A stretch of 13,004 nucleotides of DNA from Bacillota bacterium (GTDB taxonomy: Bacteria > Bacillota > Bacilli > Paenibacillales > Paenibacillaceae), in NCBI GenBank assembly GCA_023418755.1, contig JAEZZE010000446.1, forward strand, positions 1 through 13,004. Reading direction: 5' to 3'. Below, one piece after another: positions 1 through 7,273 of this stretch. Numbering within the stretch: position 1 is the stretch's first letter; each line of letters starts with the position of its first letter. The notes beneath the pieces were generated by a model. That model had not been told where the DNA came from, ran no database searches, and saw only the letters and a list, made by a program, of their open reading frames with translations. Both the position numbers and the translations under genes were made by a program.

Positions 1-1
1 G

Positions 2-1285
2 GCATCGATCATGGCACTTCTACTGATGGCAAGCGTTGCGCTTGCAGGCTGCTCCGACAAGGGCAACGATTCCGGAGGCAAGAACGGACAAAGCGGCGAT
101 AAGCCGATCAAGCTCGTCTGGTGGGTCCACGAGAACCCTTCCTTCGTCGAAGCGAATAAAAAGCTGATCGAGGATTACAAGAAAGTGAAGCCCAACGTGA
201 CGATCGATCTTCAAGTGTTCCCGTACGATGCGTTCGTGCAAAAAATCCGCGTGTCGATGAATACGAAGACGCCTCCGGATATCGTGCAAATGTTCGGTAC
301 CTGGGTGCGGGAGTACGCCAAAAACGGCTTGCTGGAGCCGGCGGCGAACGGGGCCGAGCTTGAAGCGGAAGTCTACCCGGCAGCGATCGGGGGCTTCCAA
401 TACGACGGCAAAGTATACGGTGTTCCCCACGAATTCAACATCGAGAACGGAGCGGCGCTGCGTTATCCGCAAATGTTCAAGGAAGCGGGTATCGACAAGG
501 ATCCCTCGACCTGGTCGGAGCTGTTGGAGGACGCTAAAAAACTGACCAAGCGCAGCGGAGATAAAATTACCGTTCGGGGACTGGACATTACCTCCAACGA
601 CAGCATCGTTTTCTATTTTCTCGCGTTCATTCAGCAGCAGGGAGCCGACTTCTGGAACGGGGATCAAACCCAAGTCGACTTCTCGACTCCGGAAGCCGAA
701 AAGGCGATGCAGGAGCTGGTCGACCTGGTCAAGGTGCACAAGGTAACCGATCTGACCAAGCTGGGTACGCCGGATGAACCCTATATGATCTTCTTCAAGG
801 GACAGTCGGCGATCACGACGGCCGGACCTTGGACGATTGCGGAAGGAGTCAATACGTTTAACGTCGAGAACTTCGATTACATGCCGATGCCGTCCTTCAC
901 CGACAAACCGGCCGTGTTCAGCTCCGAATCGGGTTGGGGAGAGGTCGTATCCAAGCAAAGCCCGAACAGCCAGGCCGCTTGGGAGTTCGTTCAATTCATG
1001 ATGGAGGAAGAGAACGCGCTCGCTTGGAATCTGCACACCTCCTCCATCCCGGCGAACAAGCACGTTGCCGAAGATCCGAAATATCTGGAGAGCGCCCCGC
1101 TCGTAAAGGCGGCCGTGGAAGCTCTTCCGAACGGACGCTGGATCGGACCGCTGGCCGACCGGGATTATTTCTTCCAGGTCATCATCGACGTGTACGCGGA
1201 GATCGCCCACGACAAGACGAGCGTGCAGGACGGCCTGAAGAAGGCGGAGGCGGACATCAACAAGATGCTCCAAGCCAAGCAGTAA
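2..1285 (+). CDS. Sugar ABC transporter substrate-binding lipoprotein, 5' partial
   Basis: Extracytoplasmic solute-binding protein of the CUT1 (family 1) carbohydrate ABC importers, which captures a sugar or oligosaccharide outside the membrane and hands it to the two permeases encoded next. The reading frame is open to the left window edge. The first in-frame ATG (11) gives a hydrophobic stretch ending in the lipobox L-A-G-C (Cys codon 50-52) but lacks the usual Lys/Arg start of a signal peptide, so the true start is probably upstream of the window. After the Cys comes a Gly/Ser/Asp/Lys-rich tether and then a KLVWWVHENP strand typical of the family, and a C-terminal GWGEVVSKQSPNSQAAWEFVQFM segment also typical of it. 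The visible part, about 425 residues, is near full family length. No ATPase gene follows in the operon, as is common in Firmicutes that share one MsmX-type ATPase. The substrate cannot be read from sequence. Confidence 0.93.
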   Translation, partial: ASIMALLLMASVALAGCSDKGNDSGGKNGQSGDKPIKLVWWVHENPSFVEANKKLIEDYKKVKPNVTIDLQVFPYDAFVQKIRVSMNTKTPPDIVQMFGTWVREYAKNGLLEPAANGAELEAEVYPAAIGGFQYDGKVYGVPHEFNIENGAALRYPQMFKEAGIDKDPSTWSELLEDAKKLTKRSGDKITVRGLDITSNDSIVFYFLAFIQQQGADFWNGDQTQVDFSTPEAEKAMQELVDLVKVHKVTDLTKLGTPDEPYMIFFKGQSAITTAGPWTIAEGVNTFNVENFDYMPMPSFTDKPAVFSSESGWGEVVSKQSPNSQAAWEFVQFMMEEENALAWNLHTSSIPANKHVAEDPKYLESAPLVKAAVEALPNGRWIGPLADRDYFFQVIIDVYAEIAHDKTSVQDGLKKAEADINKMLQAKQ

Positions 1286-1295
1286 TCGAGGATGC

Positions 1296-1324
1296 GGAAC
1301 CGGAGACCTTCGGGTCTCCGTTCC
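1296..1324 (+). promoter_or_regulatory. UUCG-capped intergenic hairpin
   Basis: The arms GGAACCGGAGACC and GGTCTCCGTTCC enclose a TTCG tetraloop. All twelve bases of the 3' arm pair, with one bulged C in the 5' arm. No T-run follows and the next gene starts 20 bases later, so it is not a standard intrinsic terminator. In sugar operons such hairpins after the binding-protein gene often protect the upstream mRNA from 3' exonucleases or partly terminate, giving more binding protein than permease. That role is inferred. Confidence 0.7.
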
Positions 1325-1344
1325 CGATTGGAGGCGGTTCATAG

Positions 1345-2229
1345 ATGTCGAAGCAACAAGCGTCCGAACGGAGATTTATCGCGCTGTCGCTGACGCCGAT
1401 CGTTCTTTTGTTCCTGGTGTTTTCCATTCTGCCTATCGTAATCGGCACCGTGCTAATGTTTTTCGATTATTCTCCTTTATCCAATTCGGTTCCGTTCGCG
1501 GGCTTGAAGCATGTTAAGGAGCTGTTTTCCGACGACCTGTTTTTCAAGTCGCTGCGAGTCACCTTCGTTTTCGTCCTGGTGGCGATCCCGTTAAATATTG
1601 CCGTAACCCTGATGATTGCGGCAGGCATTAACAAAATTCGCGGCGGCTTCTGGAAAAACAGCTTCCGCACGATGTTCTTCCTCCCGGCGATTGCGCCGTT
1701 GGCCGGTTCGGCCGTCATCTGGACGACGATGTTCAACGCGGACAGCGGAGTCGTGAACATGGCGTTTCATCTGGTGGGCCTGGAGCCGATCAACTGGCTG
1801 ACCGATCCGTCCACGGCTCTGCTGTCGATCGTCATCATGACGCTATGGGCCGATGTCGGCTATAATATCGTGCTGTTCATGGCGGGACTCGACTCCATTC
1901 CGGAGACGCTCTACGAAGCGGCGGAGCTGGACGGCGCCTCGCCCTGGCACGTCTTTTGGAACATTACCCTGCCTATGCTCAGCCGTACGATGCTGTTTGT
2001 TTTCATTATGACGAGCATCTCTTACTTCCAGATGTTTCCCCAGTTCCAGATTATGACCAAGGGCGGGCCTCTGCATGAAACCTACGTGCTGGCGTTGAAC
2101 ATCTACGATCAAGCCTTTACGTACATGAATATGAGCTACGCGTCCGCCATGGCTTTCGTCATGCTGCTGATCATTCTCGTTCTGACCCTGATCCAGATGC
2201 GGATCGGCCGATCCCAATGGGAGCATTAA
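1345..2229 (+). CDS. Sugar ABC transporter permease (MalF/UgpA type)
   Basis: Inner-membrane permease of the CUT1 sugar importer, 294 residues, the usual family size. About six hydrophobic segments can be read, the first at roughly residues 11-40 and the last near 258-285. The cytoplasmic EAA loop that docks the ATPase is clear: YEAAELDGASPWHVFWNITLP, with E191, G197 and the closing Leu-Pro. The lack of a long periplasmic P2 insertion separates it from enteric MalF and fits UgpA/LacF-like proteins. GGAGG at 1330-1334 lies 10 bases before the ATG. It follows the binding-protein gene after 59 bases that hold the hairpin, and is followed after 10 bases by its partner permease, with which it should form the membrane heterodimer. 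Confidence 0.95.
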   Translation: MSKQQASERRFIALSLTPIVLLFLVFSILPIVIGTVLMFFDYSPLSNSVPFAGLKHVKELFSDDLFFKSLRVTFVFVLVAIPLNIAVTLMIAAGINKIRGGFWKNSFRTMFFLPAIAPLAGSAVIWTTMFNADSGVVNMAFHLVGLEPINWLTDPSTALLSIVIMTLWADVGYNIVLFMAGLDSIPETLYEAAELDGASPWHVFWNITLPMLSRTMLFVFIMTSISYFQMFPQFQIMTKGGPLHETYVLALNIYDQAFTYMNMSYASAMAFVMLLIILVLTLIQMRIGRSQWEH

Positions 2230-2239
2230 GGAGGGCGAC

Positions 2240-3067
2240 ATGCGAACGAAAAAACGGAGTTTATCGTACATGCTGCTGTTCGCGGCGCTGTTGATCGGGG
2301 CCCTGCTGATGTTCGTGCCTTATCTATGGATGGTGCTGACTTCATTCAAGAGCAATTCGGAAATCTTAACCGCGTCCAATCATCTGCTTCCGCGGGAACC
2401 GACCTTGTCCGGCTACAAGAAAGTGTTGGGAGAGGTGCCCTTCTTCCGCTGGTTCGTCAACAGTCTGTCGACGTCGGCCATCATTACGGTCGCCGCGATC
2501 TTTACGAGCGCGTTGGCCGGCTACATTTTCGCCAAGTTCCGTTTTCGCGGCAAACGCCTGCTGTTCATCGTCATTTTGGCGACGATGATGGTACCTTTTC
2601 AGATCGTGATGGTTCCGACCTACGTCATTATTTCCAAACTGAATCTGGTCAACGATCTGTCGGCGATCGTCATTCCTTATCTGGTTAGCGCGTTCGGCAT
2701 TTTTCTGGCCAAACAGTTCATCGAAGCGATTCCGAGCGAACTGATCGAAGCGGCCAGGATCGACGGAGCCTCCGAGTTCAAGACGTTCCGGGCTCTCGTC
2801 CTTCCGCAGATCAAGCCGGCGCTCTCGGCGCTCGCGATCTTTTCGTTCATGGCCGCGTGGAATAATTATTTGTGGCCGCTGATCATTTTGAACGAAGAGT
2901 CGAAAATGACCGTCCCGCTGGCGCTCGTGTTTTTCAACGGGCAGAACGTGGTCAACTACAACGTCGTCATGTCGGCCGCGGTGCTGATCATGATTCCGGT
3001 GGTCGTTATCTTCCTGATCTTCCAGAAGCAATTCATCAAAGGATTGACGATGACCGGCTTTAAATGA
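2240..3067 (+). CDS. Sugar ABC transporter permease (MalG/UgpE type)
   Basis: Second CUT1 permease, 275 residues, standard length. The N-terminus (RTKKRSLSYMLLFAALLIGALLMFVPYLWMVLTSFK) is the typical MalG-type first membrane segment followed by the T-S-F-K turn. The EAA loop IEAARIDGASEFKTFRALVLP starts with E170 and ends in Leu-Pro, and the C-terminus ends FQKQFIKGLTMTGFK, a very common ending in this family. AAGGAGG overlaps the stop of the preceding permease and lies about 5 bases from the ATG, so the two are translated in tandem. It pairs with the preceding gene product; the ATPase must come from elsewhere. Confidence 0.95.
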   Translation: MRTKKRSLSYMLLFAALLIGALLMFVPYLWMVLTSFKSNSEILTASNHLLPREPTLSGYKKVLGEVPFFRWFVNSLSTSAIITVAAIFTSALAGYIFAKFRFRGKRLLFIVILATMMVPFQIVMVPTYVIISKLNLVNDLSAIVIPYLVSAFGIFLAKQFIEAIPSELIEAARIDGASEFKTFRALVLPQIKPALSALAIFSFMAAWNNYLWPLIILNEESKMTVPLALVFFNGQNVVNYNVVMSAAVLIMIPVVVIFLIFQKQFIKGLTMTGFK

Positions 3068-3108
3068 AAGCGGTCGACGATCGTCCGCGTTCCGAGGGAG
3101 CCTGACGC

Positions 3109-4329
3109 ATGGAAATTCGCAAGGACCGCATGCCGCGCGATGCGGTCTTGACCTTGGCGATGCACGGGCTGTTCATTTTCGGCAGCTCCGTGTCGTTGAC
3201 CTTCTTCAATATTTATTTTTTGCGGCTGAGCGAATCGTTCACGCTGAACCTCATCTATAACGCCTTGTTCTACGCGCTAACGCCGATCGGCTTCTGGATA
3301 GGGGGAGGCGTCGCCAAAAGGTACGACCGGCTGCATACGCTGCGGATCAGTCTGATTCTGCATATGACGTTCTTCGCGCTCGTTCTGGCGCTGGGCGAGG
3401 GAATCGTTGACGTATATGGCGCGATCGCGCTATGCCAGGGGCTTGCCGTCGGCTTCTACTGGGCCGGAATTTTGGTGCTGCTGTACGATGTGTCGGCCAA
3501 GCTCAACCGGGTTCGCTATGTCGGCATCAGCACGGTGGCGCTGACCGGGGCCGGCCTGATCGGTCCGCTGGCGGGAGGGTGGCTGATCGGCGGAGGCCTG
3601 AGCCTGGAAGGCTACTTGTATGCCTTCGGGCTGACGCTGGCGGTATTCGCGGGCGTGTTCCTGATTTCCTTATTTATCGGCAAGCAACCGTCTCGCAGGA
3701 GGCGTTATATGCTTGGCTTGACGCGGCTGATGGCGCGGCGCAATCCGCAGTGGACGAGGCTGCTCGCGCTCTGGTTCTGTACGGGCTTTCTGGAGGGGCT
3801 TACGCTGTTCATTCCGGCGCTGCTGCTCTACGAGGTGTTCGAACGCGAGAATATCGTCAGCGTCGCGCTCGCGGCGAGCTCGCTCGTATCGGTCGCATCC
3901 AGCCTGTACATGTCGCGCCGGGGTAAGATGGAGCGCGCGTCCGTCTATATGCTCGTTTGCTCTTTTGGCATCGCGCTGGGGGCGCTGGTCCTGTCCGGAG
4001 GGACGGGGACGGCCCGGACGATCGCGTTTCTGTTCGTGATCGCCTGTTTGAATCCCGTCTACCACAATACGTTTATTTCCCGATTTTTTTCCGAGACGGA
4101 CAAGCTTCCGCTCAAGGGCTCCTTTCGGATCGAATCCGTCGTCCTGTACGAAACCCTGCTGAACTTCGGCCGGGTCGTTCCGCTGGTCGTTCTGCTTCCT
4201 CTGGCCGATTCGCTGCGGGCGGATGCGCTTTGGATCGCGTTCGCCGGCGCGGGAACGCTGCAGGGAATCGCGGTATGGGTCGCGTTTCGCAAGGAGAAGC
4301 ATGTCGCAAAGCTAGAGGGAGGGCAATGA
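3109..4329 (+). CDS. Major facilitator superfamily (MFS) transporter
   Basis: Polytopic membrane protein of 406 residues, within the normal MFS range, with about 11-12 hydrophobic segments in two halves split by a basic loop (KQPSRRRRYMLGLTRLMARR). The loop after the second segment, GGGVAKRYDRLHTLR, resembles MFS motif A with its D-R pair. Many GG-containing helices (TGAGLIGPLAGGWLIGGG) fit the fold. The start ATG has GAGGGA about 10 bases upstream; the alternative ATG at 3130 would remove only a few residues. It lies in the sugar operon, 41 bases after the second permease and one base before the kinase gene, so it may export or import a sugar or breakdown product, but the substrate and direction cannot be told from sequence. 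Confidence 0.85.
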   Translation: MEIRKDRMPRDAVLTLAMHGLFIFGSSVSLTFFNIYFLRLSESFTLNLIYNALFYALTPIGFWIGGGVAKRYDRLHTLRISLILHMTFFALVLALGEGIVDVYGAIALCQGLAVGFYWAGILVLLYDVSAKLNRVRYVGISTVALTGAGLIGPLAGGWLIGGGLSLEGYLYAFGLTLAVFAGVFLISLFIGKQPSRRRRYMLGLTRLMARRNPQWTRLLALWFCTGFLEGLTLFIPALLLYEVFERENIVSVALAASSLVSVASSLYMSRRGKMERASVYMLVCSFGIALGALVLSGGTGTARTIAFLFVIACLNPVYHNTFISRFFSETDKLPLKGSFRIESVVLYETLLNFGRVVPLVVLLPLADSLRADALWIAFAGAGTLQGIAVWVAFRKEKHVAKLEGGQ

Positions 4330-4330
4330 A

Positions 4331-5266
4331 ATGAGCAAGATCGTATACATTGTCGGGGAGCTGAACCCCGATGTCATTTTATCGGGACCGGACGTGAAGC
4401 CGGAGCCGAACAAGGAGAAGCTGATCGAGCAGTACGAGCTGACGCTGGGCTCCTCGTCGGCGATTACCGCCTGCGTGTTGGCCCGATTGGGCGTGGAGGT
4501 CAGGTTCGTCTCGGTCGCGGGCAACGACGAATACGGCCGGTTTTGCCTGGAGCAGTTGAAGCAGTACGGCGTCAACGCGGACCGCGTGTCTCTGACCGAC
4601 CGGGAGAAGACCGGCGTCACCTTCTCGCTCTCCACTCCGTCCGATCGTTCGCTGCTCACCTATATGGGCACGATACCGCTCATGGAGCCGAGCTTGATCC
4701 CGCTGGGCGATATCGCCCGCGAGGCGGACCATCTTCATTTCGGTTCCTTTTTCCTGCAAGAGGGCATGAAGCCGCATTGGCTGGAGCTGTTCCGGCAAGC
4801 TCGCGAGAAGGGCGTGACGACAAGCTTCGATACCGGCTACGATCCTCGCGAGCGTTGGGATCGCGAGCTCATCGAGCCGCTGCTGGCCTGCACCGATTAT
4901 TTCGTCCCGAGCGAGACGGAGGCCGAGCATATTTTCGGAACCTCCGATCCCGCCGAGCTGGCCGGCCGTCTTCCCGCGAAGCGCGGGCTTGTCGCCTTGA
5001 AGAGAGGGAGCAGGGGAGCGTCCTTGCTGGGGCCCGGCGGGGAGTGGAGCCATATCGACGCCTTCCGCGTGAATCCGGTCGACACGACCGGAGCGGGGGA
5101 TTCCTTTAACGCCGGATTCCTCTATGCGGTTCTGCAAGGCGCGTCCCCAGAGGCGAGTCTTCGATACGCTTCGGCTTGCGGCGCAATGGCGACGCTTCGG
5201 GTCGGAGGCGTCAAGGGGGCGCCGACGGCCGACGAGGTGCGGGAGTTTATGGCTCGGCGGATCTGA
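4331..5266 (+). CDS. PfkB/ribokinase-family carbohydrate kinase
   Basis: Cytoplasmic kinase of 311 residues that should phosphorylate a sugar (or nucleoside) with ATP. The family's signature 2 is intact: DTTGAGDSFNAGFLYAVLQG, with the anion-hole Gly-Ala-Gly and the catalytic base Asp257. The N-terminal signature is present but altered: GSSSAITACVLARLG (from G40) where many members have a Gly-Gly pair, followed by VSVAGNDEYG. Asp14 in GELNPD matches the usual sugar-contacting Asp. VPSETEAEHIFG is the conserved N/S-E-x-E segment. The ATG is one base after the MFS stop with GAGGGAGGG upstream, showing tight coupling. As last gene of the uptake operon it probably activates the imported sugar for catabolism. 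The specific substrate is not determined. Confidence 0.9.
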   Translation: MSKIVYIVGELNPDVILSGPDVKPEPNKEKLIEQYELTLGSSSAITACVLARLGVEVRFVSVAGNDEYGRFCLEQLKQYGVNADRVSLTDREKTGVTFSLSTPSDRSLLTYMGTIPLMEPSLIPLGDIAREADHLHFGSFFLQEGMKPHWLELFRQAREKGVTTSFDTGYDPRERWDRELIEPLLACTDYFVPSETEAEHIFGTSDPAELAGRLPAKRGLVALKRGSRGASLLGPGGEWSHIDAFRVNPVDTTGAGDSFNAGFLYAVLQGASPEASLRYASACGAMATLRVGGVKGAPTADEVREFMARRI

Positions 5267-5297
5267 GCGGCGAACGGTAGGGAGTCGCTATGCGGTG

Positions 5298-5426
5298 TAA
5301 TCCCGGGTAACGTCCAAGTTGAAATGAAGGGAGGTGAGGCGGCCGACAAGGATGTCGGAAGCCGCGTTGCGGAATAATGCCGGGGTAATGTCCGAGCAAA
5401 TGCGAAAAGGGAGTGAGGCGTCCAAC
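5298..5426 (+). repeat. Imperfect direct repeat, two copies about 77 bases apart
   Basis: Copy A (5298-5347) begins TAATCCCGGGTAACGTCC and copy B (5375-5426) begins TAATGCCGGGGTAATGTCC. Both go on through an A-rich part to GGGAG(G)TGAGGCG and then GCCGAC or TCCAAC. The match is broken by several substitutions and small gaps, so this is an old duplication or a repeated structural unit. A much weaker third resemblance (GTGTAA...GGGAGATGAATGAGG) ends at the start codon at 5514. Confidence 0.5.
5339..5365 (+). promoter_or_regulatory. Leader hairpin
   Basis: GCGGC (5339-5343) pairs with GCCGC (5361-5365), and CGACA (5344-5348) pairs with TGTCG (5353-5357) around a four-base AGGA loop, leaving a three-base GAA bulge on the 3' side. 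No T-run follows, so it is not a standard terminator. It overlaps the end of repeat copy A; copy B does not preserve the same pairing. A regulatory role is only a guess. Confidence 0.4.
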
Positions 5427-5513
5427 GGAACAATCGGTTATACATCTGCTTGAATAACATCATGCTTGTGTAAGCCGGAATAATAAATTATGAGAACGGG
5501 AGATGAATGAGGA

Positions 5514-7058
5514 ATGAAGAAATGTATGGTACTTCTTGCGGCAATGCTGGCGGTATTGGGGGTATCTTCGGCAGTTTCGGTGGAAGGCCGTACCTATGCG
5601 GCCGGAACGGATTACTACGTATCGACGACCGGCAGCGACAGCAACGCGGGGACGAGCACGGCGGCCGCTTGGAAAACGTTGCAGCATGCGGCCAATACGG
5701 TTCCGGCAGGCAGCACGGTTCACGTAATGGGAGGCGTCTATAATCAAAAAGTAAAAATTACGCGCTCCGGATCGGCCGCGGCCGGACCGATTACTTTCCG
5801 GAATTACGCATCGCAGTCGCCGGTTCTGGACGGAACCGGGCTAAGCGTAGCCTCGGAAGACAGTCTGATCGAGATCGAAGATGCCAGCTATATCGTCGTT
5901 AAGGGCTTCGAGATTCGCAATCTCCAGACGAGCACGAAAAACAGGGTCCCGATGGGAATCTTCATTCATGGCGCGGGAAGCCATATCGAGATTCGCGACA
6001 ATAAGATCCACGATATTAAGAACACGGCCACCCTTAGCGCCAACTTGTCCGGGAGGGATGCGCACGGGATCGCCGTGTACGGCACGAAAGCTCCCGCGTC
6101 CATCAACAATCTGACCATAGACGGGAACGAACTGTACAATCTGGTGCTGGGATCCAGCGAATCTCTTGTCGTGAACGGCAATGTGGATACATTCGACATT
6201 ACGAACAATCTGGTTCACGACAACGACAACATCGGCATCGATCTGATCGGCTTCGAGGGAACGGCGCCGTCGACGGCTTACGATCAAGCGCGCAACGGGA
6301 CGGTTCGGGGGAATACGGTCTATAACATTACTTCCGTCAACAATCCGTCCTACGGGCGCACGCTTCCGAACGGCTCATACGGTGCGGACGGAATCTACGT
6401 CGACGGAGGCAAGGACAGTCTCATAGAGGGGAACTACAGCTACAATAACGATATCGGCATCGAAATCGCCAGCGAGCATGCCGGCAAGTCGACCAGCGGA
6501 ATTACGATCCGCAACAATTTCGTCTACAATAACAGCTACACGGGCATTGCCATGGGCGGTTACGATACCGGCCGCGGTTCTACCGAAAACTGCGTTATCG
6601 TAGGCAATACGCTATACAAGAACGACACGAAGGGCTTAAACGGCGGCCAGCTGCTTATTCAGTACGATACGAAAAACAATGTCGTGAAAAACAATATTAT
6701 GGTGGCCAGCTCCAGCAATTATCTGTTCTTCAACGATTATACGCTCAACAGCGGCAACGTCGTAGATTATAATCTGTACGACGCTCCCGGCGGATCCAGC
6801 GGGGCGAAGTGGAGATGGAAAGGCGTCACCTATACCGGATTCTCCTCGTACAAGACGGCCAGCGGCAACGATGCCAACTCCCTGTTCGCCAATCCGGGCC
6901 TGGTGAACGCAGCCGCGGGAGATCTGCATTTGACCTCCTCCTCTCCGGCCATTAACGTGGGCGCGATCGATCTGTCCATTATCGGGACAACCGATATCGA
7001 CGGCGATCCGCGGGTGCAGGGCGCAAACGTGGACATTGGCGCCGACGAACGTTCGTAG
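5514..7058 (+). CDS. Secreted right-handed parallel beta-helix protein, pectate-lyase-like
   Basis: Protein of 514 residues with an N-terminal signal peptide (Lys-Lys, then a hydrophobic core, probable cleavage near TYA|AGT, residues 29-30). Next comes a DUF1565/Pel-type start (YYVSTTGSDSNAGTSTAAAW, then HAANTVPAGSTVHV and GGVY), followed by many beta-helix rungs of the N-x-I/V-x-N type: IEIRDNKIHDI, FDITNNLVHDN, GTVRGNTVYN, SLIEGNYSYNN, ITIRNNFVYNN and NVVKNNIMV. The C-terminal SSPAIN...DIDGDPR...VDIGADE is a common closing motif of these proteins. Such folds are typical of pectate lyases (PL1, PL9) and other polysaccharide-active enzymes; I cannot fix the family or confirm catalytic residues. 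It acts outside the cell, plausibly producing oligosaccharides for the uptake operon just upstream. The start at 5514 is preferred over 5507, which is out of frame. Confidence 0.85.
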   Translation: MKKCMVLLAAMLAVLGVSSAVSVEGRTYAAGTDYYVSTTGSDSNAGTSTAAAWKTLQHAANTVPAGSTVHVMGGVYNQKVKITRSGSAAAGPITFRNYASQSPVLDGTGLSVASEDSLIEIEDASYIVVKGFEIRNLQTSTKNRVPMGIFIHGAGSHIEIRDNKIHDIKNTATLSANLSGRDAHGIAVYGTKAPASINNLTIDGNELYNLVLGSSESLVVNGNVDTFDITNNLVHDNDNIGIDLIGFEGTAPSTAYDQARNGTVRGNTVYNITSVNNPSYGRTLPNGSYGADGIYVDGGKDSLIEGNYSYNNDIGIEIASEHAGKSTSGITIRNNFVYNNSYTGIAMGGYDTGRGSTENCVIVGNTLYKNDTKGLNGGQLLIQYDTKNNVVKNNIMVASSSNYLFFNDYTLNSGNVVDYNLYDAPGGSSGAKWRWKGVTYTGFSSYKTASGNDANSLFANPGLVNAAAGDLHLTSSSPAINVGAIDLSIIGTTDIDGDPRVQGANVDIGADERS

Positions 7059-7066
7059 TCTCCGAA

Positions 7067-7112
7067 TCGCAAGTAAACAGCGCGTCCTCTTAGGTGGGCG
7101 CGCTGTTTGCGA
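7067..7112 (+). terminator. Long terminator-like hairpin after beta-helix gene
   Basis: AAACAGCGCGTCC (7075-7087) pairs with GGGCGCGCTGTTT (7096-7108), 13 pairs including one G-U, around an eight-base loop. TCGC (7067-7070) and GCGA (7109-7112) extend the stem past a four-base bulge. The 3' arm ends in TTT but no long T-run follows, so termination is likely but may be inefficient. It lies 9 bases after the stop codon. Confidence 0.75.
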
Positions 7113-7207
7113 TGCTGTATAGGGGCCTTAGGAAGGAGGGGCAAATGGGGAACATTTCCTAAAAAAAAGATTAAATAGGTTTACTACTTTGGAAAAATGA
7201 AGTAATC

Positions 7208-7235
7208 TTGTCAGAGTGCTTAAATAGAGTAAATT
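7208..7235 (+). promoter_or_regulatory. Candidate sigma-A promoter for the lipoprotein gene
   Basis: TTGTCA (7208-7213; five of six consensus bases), a 16-base spacer and TAAATT (7230-7235; four of six) lie in an AT-rich stretch 38 bases upstream of the ATG at 7274. GAGAGGGG at 7256-7263 is the ribosome-binding site. Confidence 0.5.
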
Positions 7236-7273
7236 TTATTTAAAGCGCACGTAGAGAGAGGGGATATGGGGAA

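Larger units (their letters stand above)
5267..5513 (+). other. Leader region with imperfect duplicated segment
   Basis: Non-coding stretch of 247 bases between the kinase and the beta-helix gene. I see no convincing reading frame. It contains two related segments (5298-5347 and 5375-5426) and a hairpin at 5339-5365. No strong sigma-A promoter stands out; TTGTGT (5466-5471), a 17-base spacer and TATGAG (5489-5494) is a weak candidate. GGGAG at 5498-5502 is the probable ribosome-binding site for the gene that follows. Confidence 0.5.

Noticed and set aside
20..1342. Long open frame on the minus strand opposite the binding-protein gene
   Set aside because: It mirrors a GC-rich gene with clear family motifs, is rich in Arg, His and Leu as expected for an antisense shadow, and has no recognisable domain. 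The other long antisense frames over permeases, MFS, kinase and sheath are dismissed for the same reason.
3070..3088. Small hairpin between the second permease and the MFS gene
   Set aside because: Only four plus three pairs around a mismatch with no T-run; too weak to call a regulatory element.
5280..5320. Resemblance of the kinase-downstream region to a group II intron domain V (GAGTCG...ATGCGGTG)
   Set aside because: The second strand of the domain V stem and its catalytic triad cannot be aligned, and no intron protein or domain VI is present.
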